From Methylocystis parvus OBBP (GTDB lineage: Bacteria > Pseudomonadota > Alphaproteobacteria > Rhizobiales > Beijerinckiaceae), in NCBI RefSeq assembly GCF_027571405.1, contig NZ_CP092968.1, positions 1,612,001 to 1,676,000 of the forward strand: a DNA stretch of 64,000 nucleotides, written 5' to 3'. The notes under the pieces were generated by a model. It was not told where the DNA came from. It did no database searches and saw only the letters and a program-made list of their open reading frames with translations. Within the stretch, counting starts at the first letter, position 1; every line of letters starts with the position of its first letter. The translations under genes and the position numbers were made by a program. Positions 45,035-54,367 of the stretch are shown piece by piece.

Positions 45035-46270
45035 ATGTCGCATCTCACAGTCGTCATCTGCGTCGACCACGCCTTTGTCAGCGGCGGACAATCGAAAGTC
45101 GCCATCGAAAGCGCCGTCGGCCTCAAGGCGGCGGGGGCGCGGGTCATCTTCTTCTCGGCGTGCGGGCCTGTGGACGAGCGGCTCGCCGCGGCGGGCGTCG
45201 AAGTGGTTTGCCTCGGCCAGCACGACATTTTGGGAAATCCCTCACGCCTGGCCGCAGCGCGACAGGGCGTCTGGAATCAGCCGGCGGCCGCGGCGCTCGC
45301 AAAGACTCTGGACGAACTTTCCTACGACCAGACCATCATTCACGTTCACGGCTGGGCGAAGGCGTTGTCGCCGGCGATCGCAAAGCCCATCCAAGCGGCG
45401 GGGCTGCCGGCCGTCTATACGATGCACGAATATTTTCTGAATTGTCCGAATGGAGGCTTCTACAATTTCCAGAAAGGGGCTGTCTGCCCGCTGCAACCCA
45501 TGTCGCTCGCCTGCTGGACGACGAATTGCGACTCCCGCAACTACCCGTTCAAGCTGTGGCGCAATGCGCGGCAATTCGTCGCCGGCCACGTCGCGCATCT
45601 CGCCGAAACCTTTTCGGACATCATCCTGCTTTCCGACCTTCAGCAGAAGGTTCTCGCAACCTGCCTGCCGGAAGGCGCCGCGATCCACCGCGTGACCAAC
45701 CCCGTCGAGGCGGAGCCGCTCGGCCGCAAGCCGGATCCAGCGGCGGGAGACTTTCTTTTCGTCGGCCGCCTGTCGGCCGAGAAAGGCGCTTTCCTTTTCG
45801 CGGAAGCGGCGAAACGCGCGGGCGTCACGCCGGTCTTCGTCGGCGACGGACCGGTCGCGGGCGAGCTGCGCGCGCGCTTTCCTCACGCGCGGCTTCTCGG
45901 CTGGAAATCTCCGGCGCAAGCGCGAGACGCGATGCGCGCGGCGCGGGCGCTGGTCTTCCCTTCCTTGTGGTACGAGACCTTCGGCCTCACCGCGCTGGAG
46001 GCCAAGGCCATGGGCGCGCCCGCGATCGTCGCGGATGGCTGCGCCGCGCGCGAAGCGGTCGAAGACGGCGTTACAGGGCTCTGGTTCAAGAGCGGCGACG
46101 TCGACTCGCTCGCTTCCGCGATCCGCGAATTGAACAATGACGCCGTGATCGCCGACATGTCGCGCAAAGCCTATGACGCCTATTGGGCCGCCCCCGCCTC
46201 GTTGGAGCGGCATGTCCGGGAGACGCTCGCCGTCTACGAGCAAGCGCTGACGCGCGGCGCCGAGGGCTGA
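45035..46270 (+). CDS. Family 4 glycosyltransferase
   Basis: A 411-residue GT-B enzyme. The start MSHLTVVICVDHAFVSGGQS contains the N-terminal glycine-rich donor loop; the C-terminal half has FVGRLSAEKGAFLFAEAA, a GWKSPAQARDAM segment and FPSLWYETFGLTALEAKAMG with the conserved EX7E-type acidic pair, and CAAREAVEDGVTGL. The longer frame to 44894 lacks a ribosome binding site. Acceptor and product unknown; probably surface polysaccharide. Confidence 0.88.
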   Translation: MSHLTVVICVDHAFVSGGQSKVAIESAVGLKAAGARVIFFSACGPVDERLAAAGVEVVCLGQHDILGNPSRLAAARQGVWNQPAAAALAKTLDELSYDQTIIHVHGWAKALSPAIAKPIQAAGLPAVYTMHEYFLNCPNGGFYNFQKGAVCPLQPMSLACWTTNCDSRNYPFKLWRNARQFVAGHVAHLAETFSDIILLSDLQQKVLATCLPEGAAIHRVTNPVEAEPLGRKPDPAAGDFLFVGRLSAEKGAFLFAEAAKRAGVTPVFVGDGPVAGELRARFPHARLLGWKSPAQARDAMRAARALVFPSLWYETFGLTALEAKAMGAPAIVADGCAAREAVEDGVTGLWFKSGDVDSLASAIRELNNDAVIADMSRKAYDAYWAAPASLERHVRETLAVYEQALTRGAEG

Positions 46271-46342
46271 TCGGGACAATTTCCCGCAATCGACGGGCGG
46301 CGCTTCCTGCGCTAAGACCTCGGCGAAAATATAGGAAAAACG

Positions 46343-47329
46343 ATGAAACGTCCCGTCGCGCTGCTCGCCGCCGCTTTTCTTTTCGCCACGCCCGCCAGTC
46401 TTTTCGCCACGCCCGCCAGCGCGGAGAGGCTGCGCCTCGCTTTGCAGAAAACCGGCACGACCGGCTGGGAGATGGCGGTCGTGAAAGCCTTCGGCCTCGA
46501 CAAGGAGGCGGGGCTCGAACTGGACGTGACGGAGCTTGCGTCGCCCGAGGCGGGCAAGATCGCGATTCAGGGCGGCTCCGCCGACATCATCGTCTCCGAT
46601 TGGCTGTGGGTCGCGCGCGAACGCGCGCAAGGCGCCAGGCTCACGCTCTATCCCTATTCCACCGGCGTCGGCGCGGTGATGACGAAAGACGCGTCGATCA
46701 AAGGCGTGAAGGACCTTGCGGGCAAAAGACTCGGCGTCGCGGGCGGGCCGCTCGACAAGAGCTGGCTGATGCTCAAGGCCTTCGCGGCGAAGCAGGGCGT
46801 CGATCTCGAAAAGAGCGCGACGATCCTTTACGGCGCGCCGCCGCTCATCGCCGAGAAGGCGCTGCAGGGCGAACTCGACGCCGCGCTCGAATTCTGGAAT
46901 TTCGCCGCCGATCTCGAAGCCAGGGGCTTTGCGCGTCCCATCGAGATCGCCGACGTCGAAAAAGCGCTCGGGGCGAAAGGCGACGCGGTCGTCACCGGCT
47001 ATGTGTTCGACGACGGCTTTGCGGCGAAGAACAAGGAGGCGCTGTCCCGCTTCTTCGCAATGACGGCGAAAGCAAAAACGCTTCTCGCCAAGGACGACAA
47101 GGCCTGGGCGGCGGCGGCGCAGCGCATCGGCGCCAGGGACGCGGCGACGCTCGACGTCTATCGCAAGCGCTATGTCGCCGGCATTCCCAAACGCACGGTC
47201 GCGCAGGAGGCGGCGGACGCGGCCGCGCTCTACAAAGCGCTGGCCAAAATCGGCGGCGAAAAGCTCGTTGGCCCCGGCAAGACGCTCGACCCCGGGACCT
47301 TCTACCAAAGCGAGGCCGACGGCCATTGA
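46343..47329 (+). CDS. ABC transporter substrate-binding protein (SsuA/NMT1-like)
   Basis: A 328-residue periplasmic binding protein. The signal peptide holds an in-frame duplication, LFATPAS-LFATPAS, from a 21-base tandem repeat near 46378-46419. The mature protein has GWEMAVVKAFGLDKEAGLEL, SADIIVSDWLWVARE and DLAGKRLGVAGGPLDKSW, the pattern of the nitrate/sulfonate/thiamine-precursor binding family. The ligand cannot be read. The stop overlaps the permease start. Confidence 0.85.
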   Translation: MKRPVALLAAAFLFATPASLFATPASAERLRLALQKTGTTGWEMAVVKAFGLDKEAGLELDVTELASPEAGKIAIQGGSADIIVSDWLWVARERAQGARLTLYPYSTGVGAVMTKDASIKGVKDLAGKRLGVAGGPLDKSWLMLKAFAAKQGVDLEKSATILYGAPPLIAEKALQGELDAALEFWNFAADLEARGFARPIEIADVEKALGAKGDAVVTGYVFDDGFAAKNKEALSRFFAMTAKAKTLLAKDDKAWAAAAQRIGARDAATLDVYRKRYVAGIPKRTVAQEAADAAALYKALAKIGGEKLVGPGKTLDPGTFYQSEADGH

Positions 47330-48081
47330 TCCGCATCGTCTCGCTCGCGGCGCTCCTCGCGCTCTGGCAGGCCGCGGCCTGGGCTTCCGATCCGCGCCGC
47401 CTGCCGGGACCGGCGCTCGTCTTCGACGCGATTATCGAGGAGGCCCGCTCCGGCGCGCTTTTCATGAATCTCGCCGCGACGCTGGCGCGCGTCGCCGCCG
47501 CCTTCGCGCTCGCCATGAGCCTCGGCTCCGCGATCGGTTACGCGATGGGGCGCAACCGGCTCGCCGACCGCCTTCTCGATCCCTGGCTCGTCGTGCTGCT
47601 CAATCTGCCGGCGCTCGTCGTCATCGTCCTCGCTTATGTCTGGGCCGGCCTGACCGAGGCGGCGGCGATCGGCGCCGTCGCCTTGAACAAGCTGCCGAAC
47701 GCCGTCGTGATGATCCGCGAAGGCGCCCGCGCGCTCGATCCCGCGCTCGACGAAATGGCGCAGGCCTTCCGCCTGTCGCGGGCGTCGCGCGTCAAGCATG
47801 TCGTCCTGCCGCAGCTTGCGCCCTATTTCGCGGCGGCGACGCGCTCGGGCCTGTCGCTCGTCTGGAAGATCGTCCTCGTCGTGGAGCTGCTCGGCAGATC
47901 CGACGGCGTCGGCTTCGAGATCAACATGGCGTTCCAGCAATTCGACATGAAGCTGCTCTTCGCCTACGCAATCCCCTTCGTCGCCCTCATGCTCGGCGTC
48001 GAAACATTTCTGGTGCAGCCTCTTGAACGACACCTCGCCCGCTGGCGGCGCGGCGCCCCTGGACGTCGCGATCGCGCATAA
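47326..48081 (+). CDS. ABC transporter permease (SsuC/TauC-like)
   Basis: A 251-residue permease, TTG start overlapping the stop of the binding-protein gene by four bases. About six transmembrane helices; the EAA loop region DEMAQAFRLSRASRVKHVVL is the conserved site for coupling to the ATPase. Belongs to the binding-protein-dependent permease family for sulfonate/nitrate-like substrates. Confidence 0.85.
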   Translation: MIRIVSLAALLALWQAAAWASDPRRLPGPALVFDAIIEEARSGALFMNLAATLARVAAAFALAMSLGSAIGYAMGRNRLADRLLDPWLVVLLNLPALVVIVLAYVWAGLTEAAAIGAVALNKLPNAVVMIREGARALDPALDEMAQAFRLSRASRVKHVVLPQLAPYFAAATRSGLSLVWKIVLVVELLGRSDGVGFEINMAFQQFDMKLLFAYAIPFVALMLGVETFLVQPLERHLARWRRGAPGRRDRA

Positions 48082-48766
48082 GGACCATCGCCGCGCCGAC
48101 GGGCGGCCGTTGCGCGCGCTCGAAGATTTGCGCCTTGCGCTTCCCTTCGGACAGGCCGGGGCCGTCGTCGGGCCATCCGGCTGCGGCAAGACCACCCTGC
48201 TGCGCCTGATCGCGGGTCTCGACCGCGATTTCTCGGGCCACATCCATCTGCCCGCCCATGGCCGGCTCGGCATGGTCTTTCAGGAGCCGCGCCTTCTGCC
48301 CTGGCGCAGCGTCGCCGACAATATCCGCATCGCCGCGCCCGGCGCGAGCGAAGAGGAAATCGCCGCGCTCCTCGCCGAACTCTCGCTCGCCGAACATGCC
48401 GCGCATTTTCCCGGCGAATTGTCGCTCGGCCTTGCGCGGCGCGTTTCGCTCGCCCGCGCGCTCGCCGTGAAGCCGGATCTGCTGCTGCTCGACGAACCGT
48501 TCGTCTCGCTCGACGCGGCGCTGGCGCGCGACCTGCGCGAGCGGATCGCCGCGCTGATCGACGAGAAGCGCATCACGACGCTGATCGTGACGCACGACAT
48601 CGCGGAAGCCGTCGCGCTCGCCGACAGGATTTTCCTGCTCTCTCCCCGCCCCGCCCGAGTCGTGGAGACGCTCGAGATCGAGACGCCGCGCAAGCGCATG
48701 TCGCCTGAAACGGCGCGCGCGCTCGAAGCCCGCGCGCACGCCGCGCTGACGGCCGCGCATCGATAA
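48023..48766 (+). CDS. ABC transporter ATP-binding protein
   Basis: A 247-residue ATPase. Walker A is GPSGCGKTTLLRLIAGLD, Q-loop VFQEPRLLPW, Walker B LLLLDEPFVSLDAA and H-loop TLIVTHDIAEA. The ABC signature, normally LSGGQ, reads ELSLGLARRVSLARAL, an odd variant. The start as TTG at 48023 overlaps the permease by 59 bases; a later start is not obvious. Family: SsuB/TauB-like. Confidence 0.8.
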   Translation: MNDTSPAGGAAPLDVAIAHKDHRRADGRPLRALEDLRLALPFGQAGAVVGPSGCGKTTLLRLIAGLDRDFSGHIHLPAHGRLGMVFQEPRLLPWRSVADNIRIAAPGASEEEIAALLAELSLAEHAAHFPGELSLGLARRVSLARALAVKPDLLLLDEPFVSLDAALARDLRERIAALIDEKRITTLIVTHDIAEAVALADRIFLLSPRPARVVETLEIETPRKRMSPETARALEARAHAALTAAHR

Positions 48767-48825
48767 TCAATAATGGTGGTGATGCAGGCCAGAGCAATCG
48801 GGCGAACGCTGGGCATGAGCGAATC

Positions 48826-48984
48826 CCTCCCCTTTACGGGGAGGGTGGCGCAGCGAAGCTGCGTCGGGTGGGGTCAAGCCCCAACGATATTATGGCGGCG
48901 CGAACCCCACCCGGCGGTCGCAGGCAAGTTTACGCAACCTGCGTAAACTTGCCTGCGACCGCCGACCTCCCCGTAAAGGGGAGG
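48826..48984. repeat. Nested palindromic element (MITE-like copy 3)
   Basis: A 159-base element with 19-base terminal inverted repeats (CCTCCCCTTTACGGGGAGG at 48826-48844 and its exact complement at 48966-48984), an inner inverted pair CGGGTGGGGT (48865-48874) / ACCCCACCCG (48904-48913), and in the right half a perfect 24-bp stem with a 3-base loop. No coding capacity is apparent. Confidence 0.85.
48913..48963. repeat. Perfect 24-bp hairpin within the nested palindromic element
   Basis: Arm 48913-48936 (GGCGGTCGCAGGCAAGTTTA then CGCA) is exactly complementary to 48940-48963, with loop ACC. The perfect match over 24 bases is far longer than needed for a terminator. Confidence 0.9.
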
Positions 48985-49191
48985 TATTGGCGGCTAATGC
49001 CCAAGATTGTTGTTCACCCGATTGCCCTATGATTCAGGCTCTCGACGCTCGTCCATCATGCCGGGCGCGCTCGCAAGACTGTGTCCGGCGCGATCTGCTC
49101 CACATGTCCGACGCGTTCCGCGCGGAAGGCGTCGAGACGCATCGGCCCGAAACAATCCATGTCAAAACGGCCGATTTCGCGAGAGACCGGC
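48985..49191. other. Remainder of the gap between ABC ATPase and SDR genes
   Basis: About 200 bases with no supported gene; short frames on the plus strand lack ribosome binding sites and give no recognisable protein. Together with the palindromic element upstream it forms a 425-base gap between two converging genes. Confidence 0.5.
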
Positions 49192-49881
49192 TCACCAGTC
49201 GATTTCATCGCCGCGATAATCGAGATAGCGGCGCGTGCCCGAGAGCGTGAGCCCGTCCACGACGCGAAGGATTCCCTCGGCGCTTTCCTCGACCGAGAGG
49301 GTGGCGTCGGGTCCGCCCATATCGGTGCGCACCCAGCCGGGATGCATGGAGACGACGGCTATCCTTTCCGGCCTCAAATCGTCGGCGAGACATTGCGTGA
49401 TCTTGTTCAGCGCCGCCTTCGAGGCGCGATAGCCGACATTGAACGTCCCCTCCAGAGCCATGGAGCCGAGCACGCTCGACATCATGACGATGCGGGGATT
49501 TTCACTTAGGCGAAGCTGCGGCAGGAAAGCCTGCGCGACGCGCAGCGGCCCCAGCGAATTGACGTTGAGGAGATCGAGCACGCCGTCAAAGTCCATATCG
49601 AGCGCGTTCTGCCGCTCCGGCCCATAGGCGCCGGCGTTTGCGATCAGCGCGTCGACCGGGGCGTCGACCTGCGCCGCCGCCGCTGCGATCTGCGAGGCGT
49701 CGCGCGTGTCGAATATGAGGATGCGTCCCTTCTTCCCCGCCGGGGCGAGCGCCGCCTCCAGCGCCGCGCGACCCGCCTCGTTTCTCACGCTCGCCGTCAC
49801 GCGCGCCCCGCGCAAAGCGAGCTGACGCGCCAGCTCCAGCCCAATGCCCCGGCTCGCGCCGGCGATCAGCCAATGCGACAT
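49192..49881 (-). CDS. Short-chain dehydrogenase/reductase
   Basis: A 229-residue SDR. ATG at 49881 with an AGGAG site begins MSHWLIAGASRGIGLELARQ, containing the dinucleotide-binding TGxxxGIG-like motif (here GASRGIG). NAG is in LIANAGAYG, the catalytic serine follows in IVMMSSVLGSM and the YRASKAAL motif supplies Tyr and Lys. Substrate unknown. Upstream frame to 50235 is antisense to the neighbouring gene. Confidence 0.88.
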   Translation of the reverse strand: MSHWLIAGASRGIGLELARQLALRGARVTASVRNEAGRAALEAALAPAGKKGRILIFDTRDASQIAAAAAQVDAPVDALIANAGAYGPERQNALDMDFDGVLDLLNVNSLGPLRVAQAFLPQLRLSENPRIVMMSSVLGSMALEGTFNVGYRASKAALNKITQCLADDLRPERIAVVSMHPGWVRTDMGGPDATLSVEESAEGILRVVDGLTLSGTRRYLDYRGDEIDW

Positions 49882-49977
49882 GATTGAAATCTCCTTGCCA
49901 CCGCTCCCGCCCATATAGCGCGTCGGCTTGTCTTTGGCGCTTGCGATGATAGCGTTGCGCCTCCCTGGGGGTTGAGC

Positions 49978-51060
49978 ATGACGGAACTGGACGTCGAGGC
50001 CGGCAAGGCCAGCTATTTCGACGGCTATGCCGGGAAGCGCCAGGCGGTCGACCTTGTCTTCGGTCCCGCGCTGGAGATCGTCGAAGACGGCGTCCTGCTC
50101 GCGGCATGGCCCTATGCCGAGGTGCGCCGGCTGCCGCCGCCAGGCGGCGTGATGCGGCTGAAGGCGCTTGGCGCGCCCAAGGGCTCCTGGCTGGAGATCG
50201 ACGATCCGGCCGCGCAGGCCGGGATCGTCCGCCATTGCGCGCTGCTCGCAGGCGAGACGGCGCCCGTCAATCGGGAGGGGCGCAGGAGGATCGTCTACGG
50301 CCTCGCCGCGCTGGCGGTCTTCGGCGCGGTCTTATGGCGCGGCGTGCCGCTCATGGCGGGGGCGATCGCGCCGGTCATTCCCGTCTCCTGGGAGAAGGCG
50401 CTGGGCGACGGCGCCGAGGCGGAGATCCGCAAAACCTACTCCGGCAAGAGCTGCGCCGCCCCGGCGGGCGTCGCGGCGCTGAACAAAGTCTCGGAGCGCC
50501 TTCAAGGGGCCGCGCATCTGCGCCTGCCGGCGACGATCGAGGCCGTCCAGTCGAAGACGCCCAACGCCTTCGCGCTTCCGGGCGGCAAGGTCTATCTGCT
50601 CTCCGGCCTCCTGGACAAAGCCGAGAGCCAGGATGAAATCATCGGCGTTCTCGCCCATGAACTCGGCCATCTCCAGCATCGCGACCATCTGCGCGGCGTC
50701 ATTGCGGCGGGCGGAACGGCGCTGCTGATCGGGCTTGTTTTCGGCGACGTCAGCGGCGGCTCGGCGATGGTCGTCGTCGGCAATTCCGTCCTCAACGCCG
50801 CCCATTCGCGGGACGCCGAAGCGCTGGCCGACGCCTTCGCCGCGCAGACCATGGCCGCGCTCGGCCGGCCGGCCAAGCCCATGGGCGAGTTACTGGTGCG
50901 GATCACCGGCGAGGACGATGGCGGCGCGATCAGCATCCTGCACGACCACCCGCTGAGCGAGGACCGCCTGGCGCGGCTCGCCCAAGCAAATAAGGGCGAA
51001 ACCGCGCCGCCTCTGCTGAGCCCGGAGGAGTGGAAGGCGCTGAAGGGGATCTGCGGGTAG
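49978..51060 (+). CDS. M48-family metallopeptidase (membrane-anchored)
   Basis: A 360-residue protein beginning MTELDVEAGKASYFDGYAGK; an N-terminal cytoplasmic domain of about 100 residues precedes a transmembrane helix (VYGLAALAVFGAVLWRGVPL) and an exported peptidase domain. The zinc site is HELGH in VLAHELGHLQHRDH, with a downstream glutamate expected in ALADAFAAQ. Similar to BepA/YfgC-type envelope quality-control peptidases. ATG at 49978 is preferred to a TTG six bases upstream. Confidence 0.85.
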   Translation: MTELDVEAGKASYFDGYAGKRQAVDLVFGPALEIVEDGVLLAAWPYAEVRRLPPPGGVMRLKALGAPKGSWLEIDDPAAQAGIVRHCALLAGETAPVNREGRRRIVYGLAALAVFGAVLWRGVPLMAGAIAPVIPVSWEKALGDGAEAEIRKTYSGKSCAAPAGVAALNKVSERLQGAAHLRLPATIEAVQSKTPNAFALPGGKVYLLSGLLDKAESQDEIIGVLAHELGHLQHRDHLRGVIAAGGTALLIGLVFGDVSGGSAMVVVGNSVLNAAHSRDAEALADAFAAQTMAALGRPAKPMGELLVRITGEDDGGAISILHDHPLSEDRLARLAQANKGETAPPLLSPEEWKALKGICG

Positions 51061-51081
51061 CCGCCTCCGGCGGCGGACGCC

Positions 51082-51105
51082 CCTCTCGCCGCAAGCGGGG
51101 AGAGG
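51082..51105. terminator. Hairpin between converging M48 peptidase and rpoH
   Basis: CCTCTCGCCGC and GCGGGGAGAGG (51082-51092 and 51095-51105) form a near-perfect 11-bp stem. It lacks a T-tract and belongs to the CTCTCCCC hairpin family. Confidence 0.45.
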
Positions 51106-51137
51106 TACCGGCGCGGGGCTCGTCGACCGCGCGCCAG

Positions 51138-52022
51138 CTACATCGCCGCCGCGTGCGCTTCCTCCATGCGCGCGACGCCAGACTTTACCGCGGCCTGCAC
51201 CTTCTCGAAGGCGCGGACCTCGATCTGGCGGACGCGCTCGCGGGAGACGCCGAATTCCTCGGAGAGCGCCTCGAGCGTCACCGGATCGTCGGCGAGCCGG
51301 CGCGCCTCGAAGATGCGGCGCTCGCGCGGATTGAGGACGTCAAGCGCGCCGCGCAGGGCCGTAAGGCGGTTGTCGCTCTCTTCCCGCGCGACGAGGAGAT
51401 GCTCCTGGCTGTCGCTGTCGTCGACGAGCCAGTCCTGCCATTCTCCCTCGCCTTCTTCGCGCAACGGCGCGTTGAGCGAGGCGTCGCCGCCCATGCGGCG
51501 GTTCATCTCGATCACGTCCTGCTTCGAAACGCCGAGGCGCGTCGCGATCTTCTCGACATTTTCAGGCCGCATATCGCCCTCCTCATAAGCGGAGATGCGG
51601 CTCTTGGCCTTGCGCAGGTTGAAGAACAGCTTCTTCTGGCTCGCCGTGGTGCCCATTTTCACGAGCGACCAGGAGCGCAGAATATATTCTTGAATCGAGG
51701 CGCGGATCCACCACATCGCATAAGTGGCGAGGCGGAAGCCGCGATCGGGCTCGAAGCGCTTGACGGCCTGCATCAGGCCGACATTGCCTTCGGAGATGAT
51801 TTCGCCGATCGGCAGGCCGTAACCGCGATAGCCCATCGCGATCTTCGCGACGAGGCGCAGATGCGAGGTGACGAGTTCCTGCGCGGCCTTGGGGTCTTCA
51901 TGCTCGCGCCAGCGCTTGGCGAGCATATATTCCTGCTGGGGCTCCAGCATGGGAAAACGACGAATTTCGCTGAGGTAGCGGGCCAGACCGCCTTCGGCGA
52001 CGATGGGCAAGGAATTCGCCAT
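51138..52022 (-). CDS. rpoH: RNA polymerase heat-shock sigma factor RpoH (sigma-32)
   Basis: A 294-residue sigma factor. ATG at 52022 has an AGGAGGG site; the start MANSLPIVAEGGLARYLSEI is RpoH-like. Region 2 has LVTSHLRLVAKIAMGYRGYG and the -10 recognition helix YAMWWIRASIQEYI; the RpoH box QKKLFFNLRKAKSRI is present; region 4 helix-turn-helix ALSEEFGVSRERVRQIEVRA binds -35. Drives heat-shock genes. Longer frame to 52148 was rejected. Confidence 0.95.
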   Translation of the reverse strand: MANSLPIVAEGGLARYLSEIRRFPMLEPQQEYMLAKRWREHEDPKAAQELVTSHLRLVAKIAMGYRGYGLPIGEIISEGNVGLMQAVKRFEPDRGFRLATYAMWWIRASIQEYILRSWSLVKMGTTASQKKLFFNLRKAKSRISAYEEGDMRPENVEKIATRLGVSKQDVIEMNRRMGGDASLNAPLREEGEGEWQDWLVDDSDSQEHLLVAREESDNRLTALRGALDVLNPRERRIFEARRLADDPVTLEALSEEFGVSRERVRQIEVRAFEKVQAAVKSGVARMEEAHAAAM

Positions 52023-52175
52023 ATTGCGTCCCTCCTGGCGGGCTCCCAGGGCGGCAAGCCCGCAATGGTCGATCGCGCTAATCGCCGATCGCAACGAGGA
52101 TAGTATAGGCAGGAAACAGCCGGCGGGAAAATGACCCCCGCGTGACAAGTCGCTAAAGTCGGGATTAAGATTCTG

Positions 52176-52202
52176 TAATAAAAGGGCGGCGCAAGCGCCG
52201 CC
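52176..52202 (-). terminator. Rho-independent terminator of the HerA-like ATPase gene
   Basis: On the minus strand GGCGGCGC and GCGCCGCC arms (complement of 52195-52202 and 52185-52192) form an 8-bp stem followed by CTTTTATTACAG. It lies 45 bases after the stop of the gene. Confidence 0.75.
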
Positions 52203-52246
52203 GCGGAAACCGTAATGCGCGGCTTTTCAATGCGCGCCGCAAGGTT

Positions 52247-53758
52247 TCATTTACTCATCGTGCCGAGCACGCCGCGTAAAATCTCCTTGGCGATGCGCGT
52301 TCCGGCCTCGCGCGCCGCGCTTTGCACGGCCGAGCGCATGGCCGCTTCCGCCGGGGAGAGGCGCTTGCCTTTGGCGGAGCCGAACAGCGTGCCCAGCACC
52401 CCGCCGATGACGCCGCCGAGCATGCCGCCGCCGCTCTTGGCGGGGCCGCCGCCCTGCAACGTTTCGAAAGCGGATTCGCGGTCGATCGCCTGATCGTATT
52501 TCCCGACGAATTTGCTTTCCGCCATCATGGCGGCGCGCTCCTCGGGCGCGATCGGTCCAACGCGGGCGGCCGGCGGCGCGATCAGCACGCGGTCGACCAT
52601 CTCCGGCGCGCCCTTCTCGCCCAGCATGGAGACCAGCGCCTCGCCGACGGCGAGATGCATGATGGCCTCCGTGGTGTCGAAGGCCGGATTCTTCCGGAAC
52701 GTCTCGGCGGCGGCGCGCACGGCCTTCTGGTCGCGCGGCGTGAAGGCGCGCAGCGCATGCTGGATCCGGTTGCCGAGCTGGCCCAGCACCGCGTCGGGCA
52801 CGTCGAGCGGATTTTGCGTGATGAAGTAGACGCCGACGCCCTTGGAGCGGATAAGGCGCACCACCTGCTCGATGGCGGAAAGCAGCGCCTTGGGCGCCTC
52901 GTCGAAGAGGAGATGCGCCTCGTCGAAAAAGAAGACGAGCTTCGGCTTGTCCGCATCGCCCACTTCGGGCAGCGTCTCAAAAAGCTCGGAGAGCATCCAC
53001 AAAAGGAAGGTGGCGTAAAGCTTTGGCGAACGCATCAGCCTTTCGGCCGTCAAAATGTTGACGGCCCCGCGCCCATCGCGATCGGCGCGGATGAAATCTG
53101 AAATGTCGAGCGCAGGCTCGCCGAAAAATTTGTCGCCGCCCTGCGTCTCCAGCGTCAGAAGCTGGCGTTGAATGGCGCCGACGCTGGCGGGCGCGATATT
53201 GCCGTATTTGACCTTGAAATCCGCCGCATGCTCCGCGACATACGTCAGCGCCGCGCGCAAATCCTTCAGGTCGATGAGCAATAATCCCTGTTCGTCCGCG
53301 ACCTTGAAGACGATATTGACGACGCCTTCCTGCGTCTCGTTCAAATCGAGCAGGCGGGAGATGAGCAGCGGCCCCATTTCGGAGACCGTCGCGCGCACCA
53401 TATGGCCCTGTTCGCCGAAAACGTCCCAGAAGACGACGGGAAAGCGATCGGGTTCGTAATCGAGGCCGATTTCCGCCGCGCGCTTCACGAAGGCGGGCTT
53501 GGAGTCGCCGGGCTGCGAGAGGCCTGCGAGATCGCCCTTCACGTCGGCGAGGAAGACAGCCGTTCCGGCGTTGGAGAAGCCTTCCGCCAGCAATTGCAGC
53601 GACACGGTCTTGCCGCCGCCCGTCGCGCCGGAAATAAGGCCGTGGCGGTTGGCGAGCGACAAGGCGAGGTAGCGATAGGCGCGCGCGCCGTCATGGGTCG
53701 CGCCGACAAGAATCTTTCCAGGAACGGCGTTGGGGCTGTCGCTCTTCATCTCGCTCAT
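52247..53758 (-). CDS. HerA-like DUF853 ATPase
   Basis: A 503-residue ATPase beginning with the [17 protein letters not shown] strand. Walker [20 protein letters not shown] near residue 48, Walker B-like [17 protein letters not shown] near 270, and the [20 protein letters not shown] sensor block identify the DUF853 group of HerA-related NTPases. The C-terminus has a glycine-rich [20 protein letters not shown] stretch, common in this family. The role in the cell is unclear. Confidence 0.9.
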   Translation of the reverse strand: MSEMKSDSPNAVPGKILVGATHDGARAYRYLALSLANRHGLISGATGGGKTVSLQLLAEGFSNAGTAVFLADVKGDLAGLSQPGDSKPAFVKRAAEIGLDYEPDRFPVVFWDVFGEQGHMVRATVSEMGPLLISRLLDLNETQEGVVNIVFKVADEQGLLLIDLKDLRAALTYVAEHAADFKVKYGNIAPASVGAIQRQLLTLETQGGDKFFGEPALDISDFIRADRDGRGAVNILTAERLMRSPKLYATFLLWMLSELFETLPEVGDADKPKLVFFFDEAHLLFDEAPKALLSAIEQVVRLIRSKGVGVYFITQNPLDVPDAVLGQLGNRIQHALRAFTPRDQKAVRAAAETFRKNPAFDTTEAIMHLAVGEALVSMLGEKGAPEMVDRVLIAPPAARVGPIAPEERAAMMAESKFVGKYDQAIDRESAFETLQGGGPAKSGGGMLGGVIGGVLGTLFGSAKGKRLSPAEAAMRSAVQSAAREAGTRIAKEILRGVLGTMSK

Positions 53759-53945
53759 CTATCGGCTCTCATCGGCGCGCTTTTGTCGGAATCAGGGATT
53801 AAGGCGAGGCTACATCATTCCCGTGCGCGCCGCATCCGGCCGGGCGGAGACCGCGACGGCGCGATCGCGCGCATAAACGATGACCGCAACGGGCGCCTTG
53901 GCGAATGCGCCGGACCGGGCTAAGTTCCGGCCGCGAGGAAAAGGC

Positions 53946-54296
53946 ATGAGGGCAGTTCTGGCGATCGTCGGCATGTTGGCCTTGGGCGCGGGCGCGTCCG
54001 GCGGCGTCGCGGCGCAATCGCGTCCGGCGCCTCTCAAGCTTGCAGCTTCCGTCAATCTGGAGAACAAACGTCTCGTCGCGCTGCTCAATTTCGAGATCGT
54101 GTCGCCCGCCGGAGAAGAGACGCCGGAGACGGTGATCGTCAGGCTCGACAAGCCGCTCGGCTCCGGCGAAAGCGCAAGCCTTCCGCTCTCGGGCGGCAAG
54201 GGTTGCCAATATCAGGCGCGCTGGGCTTTCGAGGATTTCAAGGACGCCGGCGACGTCGATCTTTGCGGCAACGCCCATATCGTGCTTGTCGACTAG
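53946..54296 (+). CDS. Small secreted protein, unknown function
   Basis: A 116-residue protein: GAGGAA site, ATG at 53946, signal peptide MRAVLAIVGMLALGAGASGG ending VAA-QSRP. The mature domain (about 85 residues) looks like a beta-sandwich and has two cysteines in GGKGCQYQ and DVDLCGNA that could pair. No family recognised. The SCO gene follows 71 bases later. Confidence 0.65.
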   Translation: MRAVLAIVGMLALGAGASGGVAAQSRPAPLKLAASVNLENKRLVALLNFEIVSPAGEETPETVIVRLDKPLGSGESASLPLSGGKGCQYQARWAFEDFKDAGDVDLCGNAHIVLVD

Positions 54297-54367
54297 CCGC
54301 TTCGACCGGCTGCAAGCAAACGCCGCGACAAAGAAACGCGCGCAATCAAAAAGAGCAGGAAACGCAC

